A DNA stretch of 64,000 nucleotides from Neofusicoccum parvum (taxonomy: Eukaryota > Ascomycota > Dothideomycetes > Botryosphaeriales > Botryosphaeriaceae), in contig CP087206.1 in assembly GCA_020912385.1 (NCBI GenBank), positions 124,001 to 188,000 of the forward strand. Direction: 5' to 3'. The notes below the pieces were generated by a model. The model searched no databases. It was not told where the DNA came from and was given only the letters and a program-made list of their open reading frames with translations. The position numbers and the translations under genes are program-made. Positions 30,998 to 41,755 of the stretch are shown here, piece after piece (position 1 is the first letter of the stretch; the number at the start of each line of letters is the position of its first letter).

Positions 30998-32624
30998 TTA
31001 ACCCCGCACCTTTGCCAAGAGGCTGGATACGCCACCCAATGCCTTCTTGGACGCACCGGCAGCAGCTTCTTCCACCTTGTCAACGACAGCCGCTCCCGAT
31101 TCGCCGCCATTGACCAACGTGTCCTCGCTCGCGTTGCTCTGCTTTCGCTCCGCTGCCTTCCGCATCAGACCCCATTCACCCGTCACGTTGGCGATCGAAA
31201 TCTGCGGGTTGTCACCCCCTTTCTTGGGAATTGACTTCTCATCCAGAATGCCAGCCTTGATCATCTCGGGTACGCTAGAGTGAATCACGCCCTCCATGGG
31301 AATGTCGCGAGGCGCTCCGAGGTTTGGCGGAAAGTACGTCGGCTTCCAACGACCTTTCACCAGCTCGAGTCTCGTAAAGATGGGGAGGATCTCTATGAAT
31401 GGTCGTGACCATCAGCAATTGTTTCCTCAGTATATAGGCAAAGGGGTTGATTCGACTTACCGAGTACCCACCACAGCAGCACCGAAAGGACACCCACGCC
31501 ATGGAAGAACTTGAGCATGTCGTGGGGCTGATTGACCTTCCGACGCACGTCGAACGCGGTCGTGCCCGGCACCTCGACGCCGGGAAACGCGTTCTCGGCC
31601 TTGACGACGTCCTGCACGTTCAGCGTCTGGAACGACAGCCTGCTCTCCGACCCGGGGAGGTTGAGCGATTCCTGGACCATCCAGTTCAACGGAGTATCAG
31701 AGAGGAGATGATTCTGGCCCTTTTCCAGGCCCCACCCGCCTCCGACGTCGGCGTGGTTGCCCGCAAACCAGACCTCCTTGAGGTCCACGTTCGCGTCTTC
31801 GTCGAAGGTGAACAGGGCCGGCTTGAACTTGAGCCGTCTCTCGTGGATGGAGACGGCGTGACGGATGTGCTTGGCGGCCGGCGTGGCCATGTAGTTGTAC
31901 GACGTGCGGTACAGGGGGATCTCGAACTGGCCGACGCTGTTGACGCAGTCGAAGAGCCCGAGGAAGTGTGTCCGCACGCCGGGCCGGCAGAATGCCACCT
32001 TGAACTTCTCCATGTATTCGGCCAAGGCCCGGTCGCTGTCCGTCTGGGGGTCGTTGCCGCGGGAGTTCTGGAAGTTGCTGAACGTCTCCCATGCGAACTG
32101 CACCATCTCTTCGTTGCCCCTTGACAGGAGGCCAATCTGCTGGACCATCTCAGCAAGGAAACGGGCGGTGTAGGCACCTCGTGAGAAGCCAAAGATGTAG
32201 ATGTGGTCGTTGGTGCAATAGTGGCGCATGATGAATTTGTAGCCGGCCAGGACGTGATCCTCGAAGGATAGTCCAATCGCCTGGTCAGCGGCACTGAAGA
32301 CGGTAGACTTGATGTGCGGCCAGATACTGAGGAGACCTTTGCCTGAGCTTTTGGATTGGCCTTTGATGTAGGTGCCGATTCCAGCTATAAGGCCAGTCAG
32401 TGTCGTGCCAAGTATAGCGAGGTGTGAGATGGAAACATACGTTGATAGTAGTGGAACTGATCGTCAGTGTGGCGCTGGAGCATCTGATAAATCTTGACGA
32501 TGTTGGTGTCTACCTCCGTTCCCTGGAACTTATTGCCTGTTCCATCGAAGCAAAGCACGAGCCGTCGAGGGCCAATTCCTGCTACTGCAGTGGACTCAGC
32601 ATTCTCAGTTGAGTGAGGCATCAT
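30998..32624 (-). CDS. DUF2235 (Tle1-like) alpha/beta hydrolase
   Basis: Three exons, complement join(30998..31392, 31461..32384, 32441..32624), give 500 aa. The N-terminal strand and oxyanion region [11 protein letters not shown] lies at residues 21-31, and the nucleophile elbow [10 protein letters not shown] (GxSxG, Ser near 129) follows. [14 protein letters not shown] supplies the acidic/histidine pair expected for the triad. This is DUF2235, whose bacterial members include the Tle1 phospholipase effectors of type VI secretion; fungal genomes carry many uncharacterised relatives. No signal peptide is seen, so the product is probably cytosolic or membrane-associated. The Ala-rich tail after residue 440 is probably disordered. 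The phospholipase assignment is inferred from the family. Confidence 0.88.
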
Positions 32625-34059
32625 GGCGTTCCAGATAGTGGAAATGTTGGAAAGATTTTTGAACAACAGCCTACGGGCTGGACAAAGTCTGATCAGCGGG
32701 TGCGAACGTGCGAACCAAACTCAGCTGAGGGTGGAAAGTAAGTTATCCATCTTTAAGGACTCTAGGCGCGCGTTGGAACTATCGGCGATCTGGCCTTGGC
32801 AGTTCTCGCGGTACAACACTTACCGAACGCCAACTCCTTAAGCCGAATTGACGGTTTACCGGTTCGAGGAAAAGAAATCGGGTAGATCGGAAGTTTGTTT
32901 TCGAACGTGGCTGGCTGTCTTCTGCGAGTAGCCGAGATATTGCATCCACATGTGATGGTCACACTCGCCTTCCGTCCGTCGTGTGCCCGTTCTCCGCTTC
33001 AAGACGCGATCTCCACGCAGCGATCGTTTTTCTCTAGAGGATCTGCAGCGCAGGCTGCTACGCCTCGTGTACGCGGGTCAGCAGCATTAGGCAGGCCCTG
33101 CTGTGGCCTCTTGCATACGAACAGTATCACAAGCCCCGCACCTGGAGATGCAGGCGCACGAACGTATACGGCTGCACGCCAGCGTGAAAGCCATTGACCA
33201 ATCTTTTCGTATAGATAGGTAATCATGCAAACGATCGAGGCAACGCATCTACGCCACCATGCATAGCCTTGTCCCTTGTCCGACAACGGGCGGGGCCGTG
33301 CCCATTGCACGCACCGGTGGAGACACTAGTGGAGCTTTACCTTCGGCCGCACATGCGTATGAGGCTGCATCTGTCTATAGATAGTGCAAGTGTCGATACC
33401 ACACCTGCGCACTATTATACCGCTCATAGCCAATGGTGCACAGCATTTCGCAGGCATCAGAGCCGTATGAGCGCCTATGCAATACCAACACCCTAGCATC
33501 CACCACAGAAGCCGTTAACACGTGCATCCTGAACGCACCGGACAGCAGTATGCTGCTTTGCTGGCGTTGCGGCGTTTCACTACGGTGACGATCTATACAG
33601 ATTTGTTATCGGAGCTACGATTCCCTGGAGGACAGTATCCAAGACCCGGCGCCTGTGGAAGATCAATTGGTCGGTCGACAACCGTGAACCCGGGCAGTGG
33701 GGTGATTCTGTGCCTTCAACCCTTTATTTTGAGGCGCCACTGTTGCAATCTAGTAGCCCTGAGCTTTATGCATCTGCTGCAGCAAGCGAGATGGACACTT
33801 GAATGGAGGAACGTGGCGGTTACAATGAATGACACCACTGGGATGTTGATGCAAGCAGTGTCTTACTACGCGAGCATTCTCTAGTGCTACTAAGACCAGG
33901 ATATGCTGTGATCATCAACATGGTATAAATAAGGCACACGTTCAGAAGGTCGTTGGTCCCAATTCTCAATTCTGAACCCTTGCGGGGGCAGCAAATCATT
34001 GAATTTGTATTTGAACAAACGAAACGTCCTTGTACCTCTTTGAAAGGGAGAAAGTGACC
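32625..34059. promoter_or_regulatory. Intergenic with Ppo promoter, TATA at 33924
   Basis: About 1.4 kb between the divergent DUF2235 and Ppo genes. TATAAATA at 33924-33931 lies 136 bp before the Ppo start and is a strong TATA element. No gene is supported between; short frames at 32999-33884 carry no motif. Confidence 0.6.
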
Positions 34060-37000
34060 ATGCCCAGCTGGTTCTCTTCACCCAAATCCAGCTCGCGCTG
34101 GAATCTTCTCAAAGCTCCCAGCAAGAGCAGTCTCCGCAACCCCATCGCCCCTTTGAAATCCCCACCCTCCAAGAGCAGTCTCTTGCCAAAGTTGCCATTC
34201 GGCCTCCTTGGTTCGAAAAGTCCAACATGGCCGCAGAAGATTGCCCGGTTGGCGGGTAGTAGCGGAGCCATTGCAGCTTTGATCCTTCCCATCCTCGCCT
34301 TGGCGGTATTCGCCCTGTTCCAGAAGTTTGTCCGCAAGCGCCCTCTGAAGTCTCTTTTCTCAGACCTGACCAAGGGTCTGCACCTTCCAAACCTCCATCT
34401 ACCGAAGCCTTCTCTTCCGAAGTCTTTTCCAAAGTCTCTTCCAAAGCTGCCAGTCTCACTTCCCAAGCTGCCATTCTCTATTCCCAAGCCTAGCCTCTCT
34501 TTACCCAAGCCCAACCTGTCGCTTCCCAAGCCAGAACTTTCTCTTCCGAAGGGTGGCTTGAACGGCCATTTGGGCGGCAAACTTCCAAACAGTCACCTCC
34601 TCAGCAGTCATCTTCCGAAGGGACATTTCCTGAGCGATCGCGTCCCCAAAAGCGGTTTGAGCTCCCTGGTGCCCAGTCTTCCGTGGTACCTGAAATGGCT
34701 TTCCCCGACCGAGTTTCTGAAGAACCTGGTCTTCAAAGTCTTCCATCTCGACAAGATCCCCGGCCTCCGGAACATCGTCCAGTGGTTCACGAAGCCCAAG
34801 GGCTTCGTCCCCAAGGGCACGCTGGCGACGCTGTCGAGCCTCAAAGGCATCCGACCGGGCATCCTGTCGCGGCTCAACCCTTCGAACTGGAAGATCTTCA
34901 ACAAGAAGGCCAATGCCAGCGCCGAAGACGACGAGAAGTTCCAAGCCGGGGAGCCGTACGGCGATCCCAAGGTGGTGTCGACCGGCTTGGTCGAGGATCT
35001 CCGAGCCGTTGGCTTCACGGCCGCGACGAAGGACCTCGAGACCCTGATCGGTGTGTTCAAGGCCAAGGGCAAGCCGCAGAACGATCGAGACATGACGGTA
35101 ATTCCTCTCCGATGATCCTCGTGAGACGTTCAAAACTGACATCGACGCAGATGGAGAAGATGATCGCACTCACGGCGTCGCTGCCCCGGACCTCGGCGAC
35201 GCGGAAGAAGCTTTCGGGCGTCATCGTCGACACGCTGTGGTCGAGCCTACAGCACCCGCCTCTCACCTACATGGGCGACAAGTTCCAGTACCGAACGCCG
35301 GACGGGAGCTACAACGTGAGCAGCACAGCACTCAGCAAAGAGCCAAGCGCTAACCACCATGCAGAACCCCATGAACCCGGACCTCGGAAAGGCCGGGAGC
35401 CCCTATGCCCGCAGCGTGCAGAGGCTGAAGTCGCTGCACGGCGTGCCTCCAGACCCGGGTCTGCTGTTTGATCTGCTGATGGCACGAAGCGACGACACGT
35501 TCAAGGAGAACCCGGCGGGCATCAGCTCCGTCCTGTTCTACCACGCGACGATCATCATTCACGGTGAGCAAGAGCAGCGGAAACGACCGCAGCGAGGCTC
35601 CTCTGCTGACTTCAAACCGCAGACATCTTCAACACGAGCAGGATCGACTCGAACATCTCGAACACGTCGTCCTACCTCGACCTGTCGCCTCTGTACGGAT
35701 CGAACATCGAAGAGCAGATGGCGGTCCGGCTGGGGGAGCGCGGCCTGCTGAAGCCCGACACGTTCCACGAGAAGAGGCTGATCGGCCAGCCTCCCGGCGT
35801 CAACGCGATGCTGGTCATGTACAACCGGTTCCACAACTACGTGGCCGACGCGCTGCTCCAGATCAACGAGGGCGGCCGGTTCACGCTGCCGGACACGAGC
35901 AAGATGGCGGCCGAGAAGAAAAAGGAGGCGCTCGACAAGCAGGACCACGATCTCTTCAACACGGCCAGACTGTAAGTTCCGCATCCCCCCGCCGCCCAGC
36001 ACGCCTGTGATCTGACGCGCCTGCAGTGTCGTCGGCGGGCTGTACGTCAACATCAGCCTGCACGACTACCTCCGCGGCCTCACCAACTCGCACCACTCGG
36101 CCACCGACTGGACGCTCGACCCGCGCATCGCGGCCAGCCGGCTCTTCGACCCGGAGGGCGTCCCGCGCGGCATGGGCAACCAGGTGTCGGCCGAGTTCAA
36201 CCTGCTCTACCGCTTCCACTCCATCATCTCGCGGCGGGACGAGAAGTGGCTGAACGAGTTCCTCGCCACGCTGTTCCCGGGCTCCAACAAAGCGCTGGAC
36301 GAGCTGACGCCGGCCGAGTTCGTGCGCGGGCTCGCCGCCTTCGAGGCCAGCATCCCCAAGGACCCCAGCAAGCGCGAGTTCGGCGGGCTGAAGCGCGGGG
36401 CGGACGGGCGGTTCGCGGACGCCGACCTGGTGCGCACCATGACCGAGTCGATGGAGGACCCGGCGGGCCTGTTCGGCGCGCGCATGGTGCCCAAGTTCCT
36501 CAAGATCGTCGAGGTCACGGGCATCCTGACGGCGCGCAAGTGGCGGCTGGGCTCGCTCAACGAGCTGCGCGACTTCTTCAAGCTGCGCCGCCACGCCACC
36601 TTCGAGGACGTCAACCCGGACCCGGCCGTGGCCGACCTGCTGCGCAAGCTGTACGACCACCCGGACATGGTCGAGATGTACCCGGGCATGTTCCTCGAGG
36701 ACGCCAAGCCGCGCCTCGACCCGGGCTGCGGCGGCTGCCCGCCCTACACCGTCGGCCGCGCCGTCTTCAGCGACGCCGTCACCCTGGTGCGCAGCGACCG
36801 CTTCTGCACCCTCGACTTCACCTCGTCGGCGCTGACCGCCTGGGGCATGAACGAGATCAAGCCCGACCTGGACGTGCTCGGCGGCTCCAAGTTCTACCAG
36901 CTCTTCCAGCGCGCGCTGCCGGGCTGGTACCCGTACAACTCGCTGCACATCATGCAGCCCATGTTCACCCGCAAGATGAACGAGCAGATCGCCACCGAGC

Positions 37001-39856
37001 TCGGCACCATCGGCGACTACTCGCCCAAGGGGCCCGCCCCGCCGCCCCGGCCCATCATCCTGACCAAGCACTCCACCATCACCAAGATGCTGGCCGACCA
37101 GGCCAACTTCCACGTGCCCTGGGTCGGCCTGGAGGACCTGTTCCCCGGCAAGAAGAGCTTCATGGCGTACATGCTGAGCGGCGACACGGCCGCCAACCTG
37201 GCGCAGCGCAAGCTGGTCCAGAGCATCGTCTACACGCCGTCCGAGTTCGCGCGGCTGCTGGCCGACACGGCGCTGGCGCACGGCCGCGACCTGCTGAAGC
37301 GCGAGAGCCTGGACCTGCACCACCGGGACCTCCAGCAGCTCGACATCGTCCGCGACGTCGCCATCCCCCTCAACACCCGCCTCATCGCCGACCTGTGGTG
37401 CCAGGACCTGCTGACCGACGAGAACCCCAAGGGCACCCTCACCACCCCCGCCCTGTACAAGTACCTCATGGACGTGCGCACCTTCGGCTTCAACAACCAC
37501 GACCCCGCCCTGGCCTGGCGCCGCCGCCTGTGGGCCCGCCAGGCCGCCGAGGCCATCATTCCCTCCGCTATCAAGGCCGTCAAGGAGGGCACCGCTTCGC
37601 CGCACCTGCTCGGGCGACTGGGCAGCGGCATCAAGAGCGGGTTTGCCAAGCTGCCCCTCGTGGGGCGCCTGGTGAAGCCGGCGCACAAGGAAGCCGGGAG
37701 CCTAAGGTGGTACGGGAACGGCGTGGCGAAGGAGCTGATGGCGGCGGGGAAGACGGTGGAGGAGACGGCGGATATATGCTGGCTGAGCGCCGTCGCAGGC
37801 GTGGGCGCGCCCATTTCCCTGGTATGTTGTTGCATGCTATCCGGCGCGTTGATATGTTGCTAATGCCAACTAGTTTGCGGATGTCTTGAGCTACTTCTTG
37901 CAGCCGGCGAACGCGCACCATTGGGAGGCAATCCAGGAGCTGACCACAAGTCCGAACCGCGAGGCCTCCGACAAGACGTTGCGGCAGTACGTCCTCGAAG
38001 CTAACCGTTTGAACAGCGAGTTGCGCGGTGCTCGGGTTTGCGTTGGAAGCACTAAGATCGACGGCCAAACCTTTAACCCTGGCGACGTGATCGTGACGAT
38101 GTTTGTGAGTGTTAGCCTCCCTCAACTGGTGTAGATGCTCACTGTTTACAGAGCCGGGCGTGTAAAGATCCAGAGGCCGTTCCTGATCCCCTAAAATTCA
38201 AACTAGACCGTCCTGACAGCGCTTACATCCACTGGGGGTCAGGCCCTCATCAGTGTCTCGGAAGGGAAATCTCACTGTCGATAGTTATGTCTCTCATCAA
38301 GATTTCCGCTGAGTTGAAGAACCTCCGCCCTGCTCCCGGGCAGATGGGTGTTCTCAAGAGCGTCATGATTGGGACGAACAAGACCTACCTCAACGACAGC
38401 TGGTCATGGATGACGCAGGATCCTACGAGTAAGTGTTCCTCTGGGTGGGTTTGACATGGACAGCAATATCTGACCCTGTGTGCAGCATGGAAGATCCACT
38501 ACGAAGGCTACGGCAAGGGTGTATACCGCAAGGATGCTTTCGCTGCTGCAGAAGGTAGCGATCTCAACGCCATAGCGTATGATCTGGTCAACCAGGGTCT
38601 GGTTAAGCCCCGTGGGGAGACTACCGCGGCGCCCAAGAAGGCTCTCGTAGCCAACGGTGTCGAGGATGGCGAGGCACCTGCTACGAATGGAGTGTCCCCT
38701 GCCAAGGCTCCTGCACCCGCTACGAATGGTGCCGAGCCCGCCAAACCGGACGGTGGTTGGTCCTTTGACAACGTCCCAGATGACTCCGTGAAGCCTCCTT
38801 CCCCGGCGGTTGATGGAAAAGGTATGCCAGCGCCCCCCATCTGCGTCCCGGTCAATTTTAATACCATGTTGTTCAGACACCGAAGCGGACGGAGCTCCCA
38901 CCCCTGACCCCGCAAAAGAAGAAGAGAAAGAGCCAGATGAGCCCGAGAAGCCCGACGTCCTCCGCACCGGTCGATTGGCCAAGAAGGCCGACGACGGCAG
39001 CGAAACGGGCCTTGGGGACTACACGGTGCCCATTACGTTCACCACCCCGCATAAGACGTCGCCTAAGATCCTGCTCGGCTTCTCGGCGCTGGGCCTCGAG
39101 CGCAAGGGTGACAGCGCACCGAGCTTCCACCAGGAGGCCCAGAACGTAACGAGCGAGGGTTTCAACCTGGCCGTGCGCGTGCAGAGCGGTGTGCTGCGTG
39201 AGCTCGAGAGCGTCTGGGTCGAGGTACCCGACGACGACAAGCACCGCAATGTGCTGGTCGGGACCTGGGATTCCGGGAAGCTGCCAGGCAAGCCTTCTAG
39301 CGACGGTCGAACTGTCGAATCGCCCTTCTTCCCGTACAAGAACTTCGGCGACGGCACCGAACCCGCTCAAGGTGGAAAGAGGACGGTAATTCCCTGGATC
39401 GCGGGCTTCGCGTTCGACGATGCGGCTGCCAAGGACGAGCCCATGGGAGTCAAGGTGATGGGGACGCATGGCACGAAGGACGATCAGCCTGGCGTCACAG
39501 TGGGCTTCTCGACGCCGTCAGGCGAGGTGAAGACGCTGCCTAAGTGGGTACGTGTCAGTGTCTTGACCTTCCTCCCCAACGACAAGGCCCATGGCCTCAG
39601 CCGTGGGTCCTGCAAGGCGGAGTTCCCGAGCCAGGACAGCGATTCGGTGACCGTACTATCTACGTCCAATGCTCCGGTCTCACCGGTGGCAGGCATTGAT
39701 ATGTTTGAATATCTAGCCGAGACGGATGGTATTCGGCTGAGGGTGGTGGACCGGCAGAAGGAGCCGGATGAGGCCAAGTATTCGTTGGAGTCGTGGGATG
39801 AGCCCTTGGTGTATGAAATGTCGGCGGCGATCGTCAAGGCTCCCAAGGTAGATTGA
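34060..39856 (+). CDS. ppo: Ppo fatty-acid dioxygenase-P450 with novel extensions
   Basis: Nine exons give one frame of 1,789 aa: 34060..35097, 35151..35315, 35365..35563, 35623..35971, 36027..37821, 37874..38104, 38152..38428, 38486..38821 and 38877..39856. Residues 71-88 form a membrane helix, and 108-165 an LPKP-rich repeat. The animal-peroxidase-type dioxygenase domain starts near 305: distal heme His467 (ATIIIHD), radical Tyr645 and proximal His648 (EFNLLYRFH). The P450 domain follows, with heme-ligand Cys1294 in HWGSGPHQCLG. Ppo enzymes oxygenate linoleate to hydroperoxides and isomerise them to the psi-factor oxylipins that control sporulation. Known members are about 1,050-1,200 aa, so the N-terminal 300 and last 400 residues are extra. 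The last part contains two modules resembling H-type lectin folds (near 1516-1580 and 1614-1700). The expected Asn/Gln pair of the isomerase I-helix reads APISL here. Confidence 0.9.
34381..34554 (+). repeat. LPKP-type coding repeat in Ppo N-terminus
   Basis: Residues 108-165 are built from short degenerate units such as SLPKP, NLSLPKP and KLPFSIPKP, about 7-8 residues each. At DNA level CTTCCCAAGC-like blocks recur about every 21-24 bases. Spacing stays in frame. The pattern suits an extended, basic, proline-kinked linker just after the membrane helix. Confidence 0.8.
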
Positions 39857-40038
39857 TGACAGTGAGTGGCATCTTTTGAGATGCGACGGGGCTTTCAACA
39901 AGCTCCGGGGGTTTGGCTACAAAAGCATCTTCTCCTTGGTCGTCTTGGATCCGGTGTTTCCCGTGGTGTTACTATTGGTGCTTGTACACATAATGAATTA
40001 CGCCGTTGTCCCTACGAATGATATGCATTTCAGGAGTT

Positions 40039-40905
40039 TCAGACGCTCAATCGCTCTCGATACGCATCCCACGCGGCCTTTCTGTACTGCTCTGCCTTGG
40101 CAACTGGATCGGCAGCATTGCAAATCCCAGTGCCCACAATGATGACATCACAGCCTCTCGACATGAGCTCCTGTGGCGTAACATACTGCTGTCCCAGAGC
40201 ATCTCCACCTGGAAATTCAGACTGGTCCAGAGACTCATGCGGTGGGAGAGCACAGCCGGGAGTCATGACTACAAAATCGTCACCAGGCGCAGCGTCGAGG
40301 GGCCCAAGGGCGATGAAGCCCATGACAAAGCCTTGGAAGCGACGGGCAATCGACGCGCAGGCAGCTGTGTATTTTGCGTCGAGCAGGTTATCCGCGGAAG
40401 ACATCTGCGCCAGCAGAAGCAATGCGCGCTCTGCAGGCGGCGGTTCGATATCGACAGCGGGACATGGCTCGCGCTCGGCATCTCCCTCAGGCTGCCTCTC
40501 CGTCCAAGCCGCGGCTGTCAGCGAGAGAGCGCGCACCATGTCTGGGCCGGAGACGACATGGGCGTTTGTGATGTGGGCCCACTCGACGATGCGGTAGTCG
40601 CCGGCGGCGTACTGCAGCTGGGCAGTGAAGCCGATGTCGGCAAACTTGCGGTCTTCGAAAATGAGGAAGCGGTGACGCCGGGCGATGGCGGCCAGCTGGG
40701 CTCCGGTGCCGTGCTGCGGGTCCGCGTCCCAGCCGGCGTGGATGTCGGCGTGCGTCTTGAAGACGACGATACTGGGGCCCACGGCGTGGGCGAGGGAGAG
40801 CATCTCCGCGGCTGACGTGACGTCCGCACTGACGCAGAGGGTCGAGCGTTTGGCCAGGATCAAGGTCCGGAGATAGCGTGTGAGGTGATGCGTTGCTCCG
40901 GTCAT
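40039..40905 (-). CDS. pyrG: Orotidine-5'-phosphate decarboxylase
   Basis: A single exon encodes 288 aa from ATG 40905. This enzyme makes UMP, the last step of de novo pyrimidine synthesis, as a cytosolic dimer. Signature residues are intact: STLCVSADV near the N-terminus, FKTHADI, FEDRKFADIG with the catalytic Lys and Asp network, and the phosphate-binding end GCDVIIVGTGICNA. An insertion of about 20 residues (ERQPEGDAEREPCPAVD) sits before PAERALLLLAQMSS, as in other filamentous fungal enzymes. Its stop lies 182 bp from the convergent Ppo stop. Confidence 0.95.
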   Translation of the reverse strand: MTGATHHLTRYLRTLILAKRSTLCVSADVTSAAEMLSLAHAVGPSIVVFKTHADIHAGWDADPQHGTGAQLAAIARRHRFLIFEDRKFADIGFTAQLQYAAGDYRIVEWAHITNAHVVSGPDMVRALSLTAAAWTERQPEGDAEREPCPAVDIEPPPAERALLLLAQMSSADNLLDAKYTAACASIARRFQGFVMGFIALGPLDAAPGDDFVVMTPGCALPPHESLDQSEFPGGDALGQQYVTPQELMSRGCDVIIVGTGICNAADPVAKAEQYRKAAWDAYRERLSV

Positions 40906-41755
40906 GGTTGTGATGGTTGCTTGAGACGCGGAGGTGCGGACGTCGAGAAAAGATTGAGGAGAGGATCGTCGGGCTGCGGGGCAGTGGGGCTCTGCCGTGC
41001 GGAATTCTCCGACCACCCCGTTGCACCTTCCCAACCGAGCTGAAACGCAAACGCTTGAACCATCGTCCGCGGCTGCTTCGCATGACTGCGAGTGAATAAA
41101 GGGAAGGCGAAAAATTTGCCCCACACGCGCGCCCTGCACGCAATTTGCAGGTCGCGTGCACGTTTTCTGGAGTTTCTGGGGTTTGCCCCGGCGCAGAATG
41201 CGCCAGTGTAGACGCCGCCGGCATCACCCACTCTCTTCCTAGCCGAAGACCTCATCCTTACTATTACCGTCTTCTGTCTTGTGCAGATGTCTGCGATAAA
41301 GTGCACTTGCACTCCTCATGCCTTCCGAAGCGGTCACGCCCAAGGTTATCAAAATACAAGCATTGCAGACCACCCTTGCTCATCACAACAGCAGAAATTC
41401 TAGCTCATCAGCACCGGTAAAGGACATTTCCGGACCTAACATTCGTTTCGCCAAAGAAGGCACTACAGACAGCCTGGAATAGACCACATGTGGCTAGAAA
41501 GCAAACCAGAATTATGGCAACGAGTAACGACATAGCTCAAACTCGCCTCTAGAATACATCATTCGAACCTTGAAGGCGGCGACTTTCCCGCATCGACTAC
41601 ATCGTTGCTGTAGACAATGATTAAGATGCTTTGAATTCCATAACCAATCGAAACTCCCGCACACCGCAAGCACCCAACAATCTCCCTCCAATCAGTTTCA
41701 CCCATAGATCTCCCCACCCCTCGTGCGTAATCTCACACCGTCGAGCACGTGTCAT
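40906..41755. other. Intergenic, pyrG promoter and LrgB-like 3' flank
   Basis: An 850-bp interval whose left part is the pyrG promoter, pyrimidine-rich on the transcribed strand just before the ATG. I see no gene. The right part is plain sequence beyond the LrgB-like stop. Confidence 0.4.

Noticed and set aside
30354..31234. Several overlapping frames of 60-174 codons
   Set aside because: They contradict each other on both strands and partly overlap the last exon of the DUF2235 gene; none shows a motif.
34381..34554. LPKP repeat considered as a RiPP precursor core
   Set aside because: It sits inside the Ppo protein after a membrane helix, lacks a signal peptide and has no regular Kex2 sites between units.
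35956..37686. 576-codon open frame on the minus strand
   Set aside because: It is exactly antisense to the large Ppo exon. Strong G/C at third codon positions removes stops on the other strand; it has no domain and an odd Val/Gly/Gln/Arg-rich composition.
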